DNA of 64,000 nucleotides, from positions 15,971,977 to 16,035,976 of the forward strand of contig OW203989.1 in NCBI GenBank assembly GCA_934047225.1, given 5' to 3'. Made by a program: the position numbers and the translations under genes. Origin of the DNA: Ypsolopha sequella. Lineage: Eukaryota; Arthropoda; Insecta; Lepidoptera; Ypsolophidae. The notes beneath the pieces are model-generated. The model ran no database searches, was not told where the DNA came from, and saw only the letters and a list, made by a program, of their open reading frames with translations. Positions 1 to 11,811 of this stretch are shown here, piece by piece; position 1 is the first letter of the stretch; each line of letters opens with the position of its first letter.

Positions 1-300
1 GCAACAAAAAATCTTCTATTCCGAATCATTGAGGCAACCATAAGTGAAAGCTGGCTATCTTTAGTTAGATTAAAAAGCTTCTGGATGAGAATGCGGTGAT
101 TTACGGTGTCGTATGCGGCTGATAAGTCTACGAACACTGCACCTCTAATAACTCCCACCTCAAAGCCATCCTCAATGTGTTGCGTAAGACTCAGAATCTG
201 GCTTGTACAAGACTTTCCCTCTCTAAAGCCGGCCTGTTCGGGAATAAGTTCACTGTCCACCAAAGGTGCCATGCGATGGAGTATTAGCCTCTAAAGCTTG
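1..300 (-). mobile_element. Non-LTR retrotransposon (LINE) reverse transcriptase fragment
   Basis: Read on the minus strand, this segment is open and encodes the fingers-palm part of a non-LTR reverse transcriptase. It contains EQAGFREGKSCTSQI followed by VFVDLSAAYDTVNH, which is RT motif A with its catalytic Asp. The frame runs off the left edge, so the rest of the element lies outside. It ends near 300 next to non-repetitive sequence, consistent with truncation. The clade (Jockey, CR1 or other) cannot be set from about 90 residues. It lies downstream of the host gene, on the same strand. Confidence 0.85.
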
Positions 301-918
301 AAGAAATGACACAAGAGTATTGGTAAGACACACAACGGTATAATTCCAAGAAATTAATCGAAAATCACAAATAACTACGCAAAAACCTGTACATACTGAA
401 ATGACAGATTTTTATGGCCGGATCGACGATGCGCCATCTACAGGGATAATTTGGCAGTGTGAATCCCCATTGGTTATCTCAGCGGTGTTATGATTATAAT
501 AAATTGGGCCAATCACAGCGCAGAAATGCTGTTACATTACAAATTACAACATCGGTTTTTGCGATACAGATAAACAACGTTGGCACTTTTGGACGGTTTT
601 TGATGTTGTAATATCTGAAAACAAATTTCTGAACATTGACTATAAAATAATCCATTAGTTTGCTTTTATTATTGTCTATGGGTTTAATCAATTACCTTAT
701 TATTGTAGTATGGGAGTAGATAAAAATATATATTTCTAATTCTAGAAATTTATTGTTTAGACCACTTTACAGTAAGTTGTAATTAATTAAGAAAGCCACT
801 AAACACCTTATCCCTAATAGCATCAAGAAATTCATGATGAACTTAAAGACTCGAATTTATACAGTGTTCTGTTAATATATATAATAAACTTAATAATATT
901 AGGTTCTTCCTAACCAAT
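301..918 (-). other. RBBP6: 3' untranslated and downstream flank of RBBP6
   Basis: No convincing coding sequence is seen here. On the minus strand it follows the TAA stop of the terminal exon. AATAAA hexamers occur at 749-754 (about 165 nt after the stop) and 665-670, both plausible polyadenylation signals. The true cleavage site cannot be chosen from sequence alone. Confidence 0.6.
749..754 (-). terminator. Candidate polyadenylation signal of RBBP6
   Basis: AATAAA on the minus strand, first such hexamer after the stop codon at 919-921. A second copy lies at 665-670. Assignment is by position only. Confidence 0.45.
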
Positions 919-3670
919 TTACTTATGCTTAGACTTCTTCTTCTTCTTGCTAGACTTTTTCTTATGCTTGCGCTTCTTCTTCTTTTTCTTATGATCGTCG
1001 GAGCTGGAGTCGGAGTCACTATCACTCTCACTCACGGCTCGTTTCTTCTTTCGTTTAGCTTTCTTCTTCTTCTTTTTGCGCTTGCGCACTTCTGAGGACG
1101 ACGACGACGAGGATGAATCGGAATCACTCGACGTCTCACTCCCACTCTCAGGCTTCTTCTTTACATTAGTCAAGTCTAATTTTATTGTCTCTGTTTCTAA
1201 CTTGGGTTTCTTTGTGTCAGGACCTTCAGGTGATTTCGATCCTCCGCGCTTTTTGTGAGACTCGTCTTTGACTTCATGATCTGACTCAACCGCTTCATCG
1301 TAGTCCGGCTCGAAATTAGCTTCGTCGAGCGTGGACTTTTTCCTTTCGCGGTCTATTGAACTAGATACGCCTTTTGTACTCTTGTCACTAATTTTTTCAC
1401 TGTCAATAGAGCTCTTTGGTTTTCTATCTTCTTTTCGTTCCGTACGATCCCTCTTTCTCATTTCATCTCTGTGTGGACTGCGAGCTTTATGCTTCTCTTC
1501 ACTTTTCCTGAAGGGCTCGGTAACGACCCGCCTTTCAGTCTTAGTGTCATCGAATCGATTAATACGACTCCGATCTTTATCAACGGTGACGCGGCGATAC
1601 GGTTGTTGCTCACGTTTTGGTGTTTTGGACCTAGACTTGACTCGTTCTATTTTGCTATGAATGACGCGAGGTTCCCTCGGTCTTCGCACCTCTTCTACTT
1701 TGCCACCGAGTCTCTCCTTGACAGACAGCCTCTGCGGCGGGGTTTTTGAGTTCCGTTTTTTACTTTCGTTTAATTCAGTAGATATATGTTCTTCTATAAT
1801 GGGAACAGTGATTTGTATGTTGTTCATCGCACTCTTCGATTGCGATCCGTCAGCATACAACTTTAAGCGATCGCTACTTATTTTCTTTATTTCTATCGGT
1901 TTCAACGAGCTAATAGCTTTAGCAAATATAGCGTTCTCTGCTCGTTTTATTACTTCTGAAGTGACTTTTTTGTTATCTTCTTCATCATCAGGCGTCAGTT
2001 CACCCGGTTCTTTTGTTCTATCCGTATTATCATCGTCAACTTCCCATTTAGATAAAGCTGGCAAAGGAGCTAGCATTTCTTTACCTTCAGCGTCTGTCTT
2101 TAAATCTAACTCGTCAGCATTGGCTTGCAGTTCGATACCATCGAAAGGTTCTTCTTTATTGCCAGAATCGACCTCTTTGTTCTCAATAATAGGTTCATTC
2201 AATTCTTTATCATCTACTTTAATATAATTCTGAATGATTTCTTTGTCAACTACTGCGGCGTCTTCGCCATATAAATCGTCATTTGCTTTCTCAACAGTGC
2301 CGGTTTTAGGCGATACCGTTTCGTCTTTAGGTTGTTCTTGTTCTGTTTTAACAGTTTCCTCTCGTTTTTCAGGCACTGGTTCGGCCTCTAACAGCTCATC
2401 TTTGGCTCCGAATTCACTTTTAATTTCTTTATCTTCTTCATCCTCCTCTTTTTTCGAAGGTTCCTTCTCTTTCTTATCCTTTTTCTCGCGTTTCTTCTTC
2501 TTTTCAGTTTCTTTTTCCTTTTCTTTCTTTTTCTTTTTCTTGTTGTTTAGCTTCTTTTCTTTATCTTTATCTTTATGATCCTTACTTCTGTCGGCGGAAG
2601 TTTTATCTCTCGATCTTTCTTCTTTCTTTTCGCGACGACCGTCACGGTCACGAGAGCGACCTCTCGATTCGCTACGTTTCTTTTCACGCACTTCGCCAGT
2701 TCTACCCCTAGATTTCTTTTCAGGCGTGTTCTTTTCGCGATCGTGTTCCCGTTCACGTTCTTTTTCATAGTCTCTGCTCCTGTCATAATCTCGCGGAGGT
2801 CGCTCCTCGCGACCTTCTCGCCCTTTGTCGTACATTTTCCTTTCTGGGTCTCGAATCCTTTCAGCAGGATCACGGTTCTCATTGAAGCGTTCTCGATGCC
2901 TATCCTCGAAGGGACGTCTTGAGCCTCCCCTGTTACGACTGCTGGGTCGAAAACCACCTCTATGGTCCCTCTCCTCCCTGAAGTTGGGCTCGTGATAACC
3001 GATCGGTGGTCCTGTTTCTCTAGGATCGGCGCTTGGCGGCCTAAATGTTGGCACTGGAGGTCCTTCGCGATAGTTATGCGGCGGATTTTCTCGGAAGCTT
3101 CCTGGAGGCCCATCCCTAAACGGCGGTCCATTCCTATAAGAATTATCACGATACTGCGCCGGTGGACCGTTCCTGAAGTTCGGGTCTCTAAACGGCGGCT
3201 GCTGTGGCACATCCCTGAATGGAGGTTGAGGGTCCCGGTAATTCAACGGTGGCGGTCCTTGATCGCGGTACGGAGGTGCTCCTCTGTAGTTGTCCCGGAA
3301 AGGTGGCTGCGGCTCTCTAATATGGACCGGAATTTCGTTGGGTCCAGGAGGTATCGGCATATCTCTATAGCCAACGGGTGGTCCCTCTGGATAGGACGGT
3401 GGCCTGTACGAGTCCCTATAATTGACTGGCGGTAGTCTGTCGCGCTCCAGCCCCGGAGGACCGAAAGGCGGTTTCTCGAAGGGCGAGGGCTCAAAGCCGG
3501 GGACGGCCGGTTCGACGCCGGGTGGGATGTCGTCGAAAGGTGGTGGACCATCGTAGCGTCCCCTGTAGCCCAGCGGTGGTTCCTGATGCACAGGCATGCC
3601 TCCCATCGGAGGAATAGGTTTCGGTCCCATTTGAGGATAATTGGGCGGTGGGCCATTTCTAGGCAGGTAC
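919..3670 (-). CDS. RBBP6: RBBP6 terminal coding exon: low-complexity Pro/Arg, Glu/Lys and Ser/Lys tail
   Basis: This last exon encodes 917 codons plus TAA. It begins at an AG acceptor (3671-3672) preceded by a pyrimidine-rich tract; its first base completes an Arg codon begun in the exon at 23333-23401. The N-terminal third is a Pro/Tyr/Arg sequence with many PPFRD and NYRD units. Then come an Arg/Glu/Lys-rich RS-like stretch, an acidic region with many KEE and DDE runs, a more ordinary segment near LSVKERLGG, and a tail of Ser-Asp and poly-Lys runs ending in KSKHK. This matches the disordered basic C-terminus of RBBP6 proteins, which is nuclear and speckle-associated in mammals. Mapped Rb- and p53-binding regions of mammalian RBBP6 cannot be located here by eye. 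Confidence 0.93.
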
Positions 3671-4021
3671 CTGTAATGAAAGTAATGTTTTAGATAGAAT
3701 ATGCCTAATCTTTATTATCTTATTTACAATTGGTAACAATGTCTTTTTGTCTAAATACTGGTTTGCCACGCGAATAGAACCTGGGACAACACCGATTCTT
3801 GAACCGAAAACAAAGTTTCGATTGCTTAAAAATGTTTAAATCAGAAGTAATGAAATAATTAGAGTGATAGTGATATCATTTCTAATATTATAATTTTTCA
3901 AAATAGGAACTAATTAAAAAAACCTTACGAAAATAAAAGGCAATCGAATGGTCGGAAAACAAAAAGCGGTTTTTTCATAACGCTGCTCTTCACTCAACTG
4001 AACAACTTTTAATCATGTGTG

Positions 4022-4291
4022 TATACAAGGTGTAACAGAAAGGTGTAACCATATTTGAAGAGCTTATTCATTCAATGGTATACAGCAACTTTTACTATGG
4101 AACAAAACCTGTATCACGAAAAAAAAAAATTTACTGTTTCATAGAAAAATGCAATGCCTCTCGGCCGAAATGTATGGAAGGGAAGATTTTTTTTGAGATT
4201 TCAGTGTTGGCTCTATAGTAAAAGTTGTTCTAAACCATTGACTGAATAAGCTTTTCAAATATGGTTACACCTTTCTGTTACACGTTGTATA
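4022..4291. mobile_element. Fold-back MITE, family 1, copy 1
   Basis: The two ends are reverse complements. The left end starts with TATACAAGGTGTAACAG and the right end finishes with CTGTTACACGTTGTATA. Arms of roughly 90 bp carry the matched phrase AAAGGTGTAACCATATTTGA. A second copy lies at 49278-49543. There is no coding capacity, so this is a non-autonomous DNA element; superfamily not determined. Confidence 0.85.
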
Positions 4292-4975
4292 ACACAGTCT
4301 CGCTTAAGTGCACATATGAATTTTGGTAAAACTAGACCCAATTTTATCGACAAAAAAAATAAAATCTAAAAAAAAAAAATTGTTGTAGGTAATAGACCTT
4401 TTTATTTTGCTATCAGCAACTGAGGACCTTTGTAAAGGAAAGGTTGTAATTTTTTAACCAAGTGTCCTATTGAGTTAAAACAAAAACGGTAATGATCTGT
4501 GCGCGCAGAGTGGCTTTGTTTAACCGCTCATAGGAAATGTTGTCTGGGATAGATCCGTAATATTTTTATTTTATGAAAGCTGATATAATACAGTTTAACT
4601 TAAAGTTATAAAAATTGGGGATTAACTGGGCATTATTCTAAGAATTTTAGCTTATTATATATTGAAAAAAAAACACTGGAAAAAAAAACCATTATCCGTA
4701 AATTCCTTCTTATTTTCAAATTGATGCAGTTTTTTTTAGATTAATTGTAATTAAACCGTCACTGCCCGTCGCTAACAATCATTACCGTTTTTGTGTTAAC
4801 TCAATAGGGCACTTGGTTCAAAAATTACAACCTTTCCTTTACAAAGGGTCCTCAGTTGCTGATAGCAAAATAACAAGGTCTATTACAATAAAAAAAAAAA
4901 AGATTTTTTTTGTCCATAAAATTGTGTCTAGTTTCACCAAAATTCATATGTGCACTTAAGCAAGACTCACACTGT
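4292..4975. mobile_element. Non-autonomous DNA element with about 200-bp inverted arms
   Basis: The left arm (from 4292, with CTTAAGTGCACATATGAATT) is answered by its reverse complement ending near 4975. A second matched block is GGTTGTAATTTTT on the left and AAAAATTACAACC on the right. The centre (about 4510-4760) is AT-rich with no ORF. It directly abuts the family 1 MITE at 4291. Confidence 0.8.
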
Positions 4976-5690
4976 ACATGGTCTTTACATATGAAATTGC
5001 CGCAATTTTCTTACAGATTCATGATTTCATAATTCCTGTAACTCAATAGCTATTTCCATTATTTATTTTTTGTTTGAAAGTTGATTTTAAGGCTTTACAT
5101 CTATGTAAAGTATGTATACAAAATAAATATCATTTGTGCTGCGTGTCCCAACTGAACATCTCTCGACCTTCATGAATGAAGAGTTTTGGCCGAAAAGTGT
5201 CGTGTTTCGTCGATTCCGTGGAAGAATTCCAGACACTGACACTCCGCAAGTGCGTGGTACGTCGCAGGCTATACGTACTACATAGTGTTTATTTTTAGTT
5301 CAATTTTTATTTTTGTTTGAATTGTATAGTGAATTGGTGTTAACTGTAATGCTGTACAATTTATTGAAATAAATAAATAAATAAATGTATTAAATTTTGT
5401 TTTTATTGTCAATTTGATAACCAAAATAAAATTTTCAAAAACAGTTCGTCCTAAATGCCATTCATTTCAATGATAAGATTCGTAATAATTTTTTACAGCT
5501 GACACTTTTCAAAAATTAAATTAATGTTGCTGTTAGCTTAATGTTGTCTCATTCATACACAGAAGAAACTACATAATTTGGATTCGTCATTCCTAAAAAA
5601 AAACAAAAATGTTAGTACTGAAAATCGAGTTTCATTCAAAACGGCAATTTCATATGTAAAGACCTAATATATATATATATCATCATAACA

Positions 5691-5750
5691 TGAATCTCAG
5701 AGAGATTCAGAGGTGTTCAGAGTGTGAACTGTGAAATGCAAGTCATATAC
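5691..5750 (+). repeat. Short interspersed repeat, shared with 36530-36580
   Basis: A stretch of about 40 bp containing GTGTGAACTGTGAAATGCAAG recurs in reverse orientation around 36530-36580. The full repeat boundaries are not clear. Confidence 0.5.
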
Positions 5751-5829
5751 AATATGTCAAAATTATAGATAGCGTGGCAGAATTTTTCTAGAATTGAGTA
5801 TTTTTTTAAATACAGTTATGTGAAATACT

Positions 5830-5920
5830 ATCGGAGAACGTTCGGCTGCCCCACTTTTCGTTCTTATTACCATTACAATACAATAAAGGCGAAAAGTGAA
5901 TCTGCGAAATTTTCTCCGAT
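5830..5920. repeat. Short fold-back repeat, copy 1
   Basis: ATCGGAGAA at the left and TTCTCCGAT at the right, with matched inner CCACTTTTCG and CGAAAAGTG, form a fold-back of about 90 bp. A related copy is at 11041-11125. Confidence 0.6.
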
Positions 5921-6064
5921 ATAACATAATCTAAATCCCAAATAGGCAATAAATTTTCCTTTCTATTAAAGAATTAGCATTATGAAGGCCATCGTTGCCT
6001 GGCAATGGTGCTGAAAATGTATAGCTTGACCGCCGTAAACTCGACTCTCCAACAATACAATTGG

Positions 6065-6357
6065 GATACAGGGAAAGAACGAGGAATGTCACATCGTAAG
6101 GAAGAGCTAGAATAAAATAAATGTATAAATAACTTAAAAAGATTTTATAATTTTGGGCTAAAATAAATGTGGGAATAATTTGAATATATATTTTTTTCAC
6201 TTGGTAAAAATAAGATTGTTTGTTCATTTTCGCTAAAGTCTGCTTTAACGTTTTACTTTGCCTTTTAAAAAATTAAAAAAAAATATGTTTTTAATTGTTT
6301 GCGCATTTATTTTAGCCCTTCCTTCCGATGTGACATTCCTTGTTCTTTCCCTGTACT
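6065..6357. mobile_element. Fold-back MITE with about 55-bp arms
   Basis: The arms 6065-6123 and 6302-6357 are imperfect reverse complements; GAACGAGGAATGTCACATCG pairs with CGATGTGACATTCCTTGTTC. The two small ORFs on each arm are products of this palindrome, not genes. Confidence 0.7.
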
Positions 6358-6861
6358 CTTCAACTACAAGTACCAACATAAAACTATACAATAGGCAGCA
6401 CAATATTATTTCAACTACGCAATGCAAGTCATTTCAGCGAGGGAATTGAGATTGTGGTGGTCAAACTATAGTCAACTAAAATCATTATATTATTTTAACA
6501 TTAGCGGAGTGGAGCTTTCATAAAATACAGTTGGGCACATAATGAACTGACTGGTTTTTTATGTGCATTCAGGTCAAAATTGTACTGCGCTAGAGGAAAC
6601 TTCACTCTGCTTTATTGAGAATGCCGCTTTAAGAAAATGTAGGATAGTTTTTAAAACTTTTACAGAGCATTCAAACCATTTTCGATGAGACCTTTTCGGT
6701 GAGACGTTCAGAACGATGCTCGAAGTATTGTGAAATCACGTAGATCTGTAAATCTCAACATAATCCAAGCTGTACTATAATAATTATAAAATAGGATGGA
6801 AAAAAAGGCCGTAATTGGAGGGAAAGTACCGTAAATATTGATGATTTCAAATTTTATTAAG

Positions 6862-7411
6862 GAAACATTCCTTTATTTTCAAAAATAAGTTTAACTGCAT
6901 TCCGAGATTTTCGATAAATCACCCGTTCCAGTAAAATCCGGAAAAAAAACAGCCTGTATTTTTTATGATACCGATCGAAAGGGTCAATCATAATCATTGA
7001 TTTCTTCCAAATAACATACTATTTATCTTAAATTAAGGCTATCAATGAAGATAGGCCTCGCAAAAACATCAAGTTCCCTAATTTATTCTTCGTGGTTTGA
7101 AGAATCTAGCAATACATAATCTATGTCGTCACAAAAAGACGTAAGTATCTCTAACTCTTTATATAAATGGCCGTCACGTCAGTCTGGGGGCACGGCAGTG
7201 CCCCCGCCAAGACGAGCAAAAACGCGGAACGGAAGTACCATCCTTTTCTCGAAGCAATTCACGGCATCGTTCTTTTACTTTCTTACAAACTGCTTAGTGA
7301 GATACTCCTATCTAAAATGTAAAGATACTGATATGTACAGAGAGCGACAAAGTGATTTATCAAAAACCTTTGAATGCAGTTTTGCCTATTTTTGAAAATA
7401 AAGGAATGTTT
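6862..7411. mobile_element. Inverted-repeat element
   Basis: AAACATTCCTTTATTTTCAA near 6865 is answered by TTGAAAATAAAGGAATGTTT ending at 7411. The interior contains a GC-rich hairpin (GGGGGCAC-GGCA-GTGCCCCC near 7185) in a small block (about 7165-7265) that resembles a repeat seen in other Lepidoptera, from memory. No transposase ORF. Confidence 0.55.
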
Positions 7412-7911
7412 AATGAACAGAAAATCACTTGTACTATCCCACAAATTTATTTAATACTTCCTGACCGGTTTCGCCTTAATGGCGAAATTTATTTTTACAA
7501 TATTTTAACTAAAGAGATTAACTTTTATAAATTGACATTGCATGCACACATTTTTACATAATTTGAAATTTAATTACTTTATTATAATTATTTTTATTGT
7601 TTTATTATTTTGTTTTAATCAATTCTAATTTATTTACAATAACAATTTTATTTTATATTTACATAACATGAATTTAAAATTCCCCACTCTTAGGCAAAAA
7701 GTTTTTCGGTTGGTATCTACTAGAACGGATAAGTTAACTATTACCCTCACTACAAAAATGTGTTAGTGTCACTGATCGCACTGGCTGATGTAAACTATTT
7801 ATTGTGTAATTAAGATCTTATATTAATTCCTTTGATAATGCCATAAAGGCGAAACCGGTCAGGAAGTATTAAATAAATTTGTGGGATAGTACAAGTGATT
7901 TTCTGTTCATT
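7412..7911. mobile_element. Inverted-repeat MITE, family 3, copy 1
   Basis: Arms of about 64 bp: AATGAACAGAAAATCACTTG at the left matches CAAGTGATTTTCTGTTCATT at the right, continuing through TTCCTGACCGGTTTCGCC. It abuts the element ending at 7411. A shorter copy is at 17693-17896, and sequence just past the right end (CCAAGTGCCAACAATCAACA) also recurs after that copy. Confidence 0.8.
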
Positions 7912-8380
7912 ATGTATTCCAAGTTCCACCAAGTGCCAACAATCAACAGTGTAAACAAAGGAATGTTTCTTTTATGTAAAATTTGCTTTCATCAATATTT
8001 AGGGTACTTACTTTCCCTCCAACCAGTCTTTTTTTCCATACTGCATCGATCATTTGACTTTTATATTATCTTTATTGCAAGTAGGCAATAAAATAAGCTA
8101 ATGAAACATTGTTTTACTCCACCAAGTGCCAACAATCACTAGCATCTACTAAGCTAATGAAATGTCATAGGATCGTTGCATGATTGAAAGGGTAAGGATG
8201 TCGTCTTCATTTCTTTAGTCTTTTTAACTGTTTTCTATCCGTATAGCAACTTCATTCCCCGGAATCAATAATAAATTAACATCCAAATATTTGAGACCCT
8301 CGGCTTTTCATTGGGATCTTGGGACTCTGAAAGATCGAGGAAAACCACATCAAAATATCTAATTAGTAATTGGAAAAAAT

Positions 8381-8790
8381 AAAACCGAACAAGTGCGAGT
8401 AGGTCTCGCGCACTGAAGATTCCGTACCACTAAAAGGTTAGTACGAAATTGTCTTGAATAAAATTGTAACAAAAATTAAACTTTATTTTGCAGTTTTGTG
8501 TCAATACTAAGTCAAGTAATATTCCACATAGACAGAAATTAATAACTATTGGATTTATTCCTTCACTTGTGAACGGAATTTCAAGTTTCTAAGTCAACTG
8601 GAAGTTTTTTTCAAGCCAATTTGTATGATATTGATTACGTAAAGGGCGACAACTTTTTTTTGTGTGAGGTATCAGATTCAACTTTATAAGTCCAACAGGG
8701 CCCGAGAAAAAGGGTCCTGACAGACGGACGGACAACAAAGTAATCCTACGAGGATTCCGTTTCTTTTTTTAGGTACGGAACCCTTAAAAC
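8381..8790 (+). repeat. Interspersed repeat ending in GGTACGGAACCCT
   Basis: The left end (GAACAAGTGCGAGTAGG, then CGCGCACTGAAGATTCCG) and right end (GACGGACGGACAACAAAG, then GGTACGGAACCC) are of a type that I recall as very common in moth and butterfly genomes. Related pieces lie at about 34960-35650 (reverse) and 57550-57600. Class unresolved; a SINE or other non-autonomous element is possible. Confidence 0.55.
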
Positions 8791-9522
8791 ACTGTAATTA
8801 GATCCAAGATCATTGCTGTGTCAAAGGCGTACAATTTTGGTATGGTCAACACAAGGTAACATTTTTATAACGGCCATGCACGATAGAGAGCGACATTAAA
8901 GCCAGAACATCATTTATATTATAGAAATAAATATTAAATATTGACCTTTTGTCTTTTTAAATAATTAGAATTAGATAAAACAAGGTTAATAGTAGATTAT
9001 GCACTAAGGGAATAAAGCAGCGTCTTACGTCACGGGCGGCATATTGAACCCTGAGCGTAACGAGGGACTCTAGAGTCCTGAGTAAAGCGAGGGGTTCAAG
9101 CTGCCCAAGATAAAGACAGGCTTTATTCCAGAGGAGCATACTCTACTTTTCACACCTTCTGCGAGACAATAAAAAGCTCGACATTTTTTATCAACATTAA
9201 TAATTCAATAAAATTCACTGACAATCACAGCACCAAACACCGTCTTTTGTTTCACATTCTTTGTAAACGCTTTTTTTCTTTTTGTTGAATTCTGCTTATG
9301 GTGGCCAGTTCGATTTTCGAACAAACCTCTTTACAATCCCATATGGGCATTTGTTTTCCACGAGTTTCCACACGAATTTGACGTTCCAAATTTAAATAAC
9401 TTTAATCCCTGGGGATTTTCATATAACTTTATATCCCTTGAGATATAATGCGTTACTTTACGTTGATGTTGCATGATATATCTAATTGGACATTGTCGAG
9501 CAGGTGGTGTGAAAATTAAATT

Positions 9523-9591
9523 TTGGTGAGATATATTTCGGGCCATTGTGACTGATGCCGGGCCCGAATGGCCAGAAATATATCTCATCAA
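9523..9591. repeat. Palindrome with weak hammerhead-like sequence
   Basis: Arms 9523-9546 and 9568-9591 are near-complementary (GGTGAGATATATTTCGGGCC against GGCCAGAAATATATCTCATC). The + strand centre reads GTGACTGATG and the right arm contains GAAATATAT, recalling the motif at 24378. The conserved CTGANGA is not intact. Confidence 0.55.
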
Positions 9592-9824
9592 CATTTTATT
9601 TAACCTTGTTTTATCTTATTTTAATCATTTATATTATAGGGGTACATATTTTAAAAAATCAGTTACCTGCCTCACTTTCCTTATTTTACCTGGTTAAGGT
9701 ACAGGAGGCAAGTTATTCGTTAGCATTTAGTAGAAAATTCCTGAGAATTCGGTCTACTCTTTTTAGCTTACGCTCTTATTCAGTAAAATTCATTATTAAA
9801 ACATGCTGTCATTATACAAAGTGT

Positions 9825-10892
9825 CCAAGATGAGTATCGGGTATTTGATGGTTGAATAAAACAAAAAATATAAAAATTTTGTTGGTTTTTTATTTGAAGA
9901 TACTGAACTGGAAAAAAGATTATATAGTCCAGATGCCGACCATCACGCTGCTGGCACTCCTCTAGCCTTGAGCGCAGATTTGCAGTGACGTGACGCTTGG
10001 ACACGGCGCGGTGCTCTCGAGATTGCTCCCATTTCTGTCGCTATGTTGTGCTTCAATTGCGTCAGATTCGTCTGCTTATTTTTGTTTACCTTACTTTTAA
10101 GGTAACCCCGTATAAAATAATCGAGCGGACTAAGATCGGGGATCCAAGGAGGCCAGTTAAGGTGTTATATTGTCAAAATCGATATTTTTTTAAGTTATTT
10201 ATCCGCTGTTCAAAAGAAGTCCCAAGTTAATTAGTGTTACAATTATGGGACCTTTTTCTAGATTTTGGACTATCAGGAACGCGATAGGAGGATTTTCACT
10301 CGATATAGTTTTTGATGTTCTGCCAAATTGGGATATCATACAGACTTCAAAAATATTTATTTAGATGGGTTTTAATAATATATACCTAAATCACTAGTTG
10401 TGGAAATTTTCATTGCTATTTTAGTTAATTTTGTATTAATATTATATGTTTTTATTGCGAAATCCATCGCTTTGAATACTCTAATTATTATTAGAATGCA
10501 TTACAAACTAGAAATCAATCAGAAACAAATTTAAAATTAATATTAATTTTGTATTAATTTAAAACCGAGTTTTTGTAAATTTTCTCGCACTGCGAGTCCT
10601 GGAATAACGGGGACCTTTGCACGGACGAGTGCCTCTACGTGGAATCATTTTATTCGGAGGCAATTCGCTCACAGCTGCACTTGATTGATTGATTGGCCCC
10701 GTCTTGCCACTTTCTTTTTCAAGGTTTTAATTCAGGAACATAATTCCAGCAAGATTTGCTCGGCAGTTGGACAACATAATCTGAAGAAAATAATTTTCCA
10801 GTTCAGTATATTTAAATAAAAAGTAAAAAACCGATTCAACTTTTTACATTTTTTGTTTTATTCAACTATCAATTACCCGATACTCTTCTTGG
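9825..10892 (-). mobile_element. IS630-Tc1-mariner DNA transposon relic, split by a LINE 3' end
   Basis: Outer ends are reverse complements over about 55 bp (CCAAGATGAGTATCGGGTA at 9825; TACCCGATACTCTTCTTGG ending at 10892). On the minus strand, 10170 to about 9905 encodes a transposase C-terminus with WPPWIPDLSPLDYF and GYLKSKV, the block around the third catalytic Asp in mariner-like enzymes. A premature TGA follows. The frame is interrupted near 10160, where sequence shared with the LINE at 13040-13450 begins. Confidence 0.75.
10160..10630 (-). mobile_element. LINE 3' end, copy 2, inserted in a DNA transposon
   Basis: This stretch is about 80 percent similar by eye to 13040-13450, sharing AACGCGATAGGAGGA-like and TTTAGATGGGTTTTAA blocks in the same order and orientation. 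At the other locus the same sequence directly follows LINE coding sequence on the minus strand, so it is read as a 3' untranslated tail of a 5'-truncated copy. Confidence 0.65.
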
Positions 10893-11040
10893 ATACATGT
10901 ATTACTTATGCCAAAACCTTTTGAGGAGGTACACAAAATTAAATTTCAATTGTATAAGATATGTGGAATAAGTAAGAGGTTGAGGTAGGTAGGTTTAGTA
11001 CATAGGATTCTACGGTTAGAGTCATTTGCAAGTGATATGT

Positions 11041-11125
11041 ATCAGGGAAAAATTCACTGGCCCACTTTTAGCCCGTACTGCATGGTAATAGAAGCGAAAA
11101 GTGGATATGCAGCCATTTCTCCGAT
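11041..11125. repeat. Short fold-back repeat, copy 2
   Basis: Related to 5830-5920: GGCCCACTTTTAGCCCGTAC, then GCGAAAAGTGGATATGCAG and TTTCTCCGAT. The left terminus is degraded. Confidence 0.5.
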
Positions 11126-11501
11126 GGTACACACAAACATAAGTAAGTTGTAGTAACAGTATTGGAAACCTACCTTGATCAATAATTTTATGAAACAGTA
11201 GTCAAGATTAGATAATAAATTGTCAACCTACACAATTTAAATTAAAGTAATTACATTAAAATGAAAGCCGCGAGCTATTTTTAACACAATTTATTATCAC
11301 AGAATGACAGGGTCGACCAAATTAAAAAGCTAGGATAAAAAAAAAACAATAAACTAAGTTCGAAAATCAAAATGAACATTACCATTACAGATTACATTAT
11401 ACAGAATATTTAAAGATTATGTAAAATATTTATATTGTAGAGTTGCACGACATAGGATTGGAATACCAACTATGCTTTATCCGATATGCTTTAACTGTGG
11501 T

Positions 11502-11811
11502 ATTAAGTAAATAATGCACGTGTACATGTGATTTTTAACCGCTCGGCGAAAGTGGTGGGGGACTAGCGCATGTATTCATTCGCGCACAAAATTACTAAGT
11601 GCGATAGAGAACAAATGACTAAAGCAGTCAAGGTCAGACGTCAAAAACGGTGCCGCTACCTCTAGGTTATATTCGGTTTTGAAGTATTAACAAAACAATA
11701 GCGCATTGATTTTAGACTTTGTTGCCATTCGTTATAGTTCCATATATGTAAATCGTATTTCCGAAGATATGCGAAAATTGCCGACGTGCATTATTTATTT
11801 CATACTGCTGT
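11502..11811. mobile_element. MITE with AGTAAATAATGCAC ends, copy 1
   Basis: AAGTAAATAATGCACGT at the left and ACGTGCATTATTTATTT at the right form the termini of a 310-bp element. The element at 50803-50945 has nearly the same terminal sequence. No ORF. Confidence 0.65.

Noticed and set aside
1076..2922. Several plus-strand open frames of 60-188 codons opposite the terminal exon
   Set aside because: They are antisense shadows of the low-complexity RBBP6 tail: Ser/Phe/Leu-rich reverse readings of Lys/Glu/Arg codons, with no splice or start context.
2547..3656. Alternative minus-strand frames of 137 and 221 codons overlapping the terminal exon
   Set aside because: The RBBP6 frame carries the phase from seventeen exons and ends in the expected poly-Lys tail; the others are out-of-frame readings of repetitive codons.
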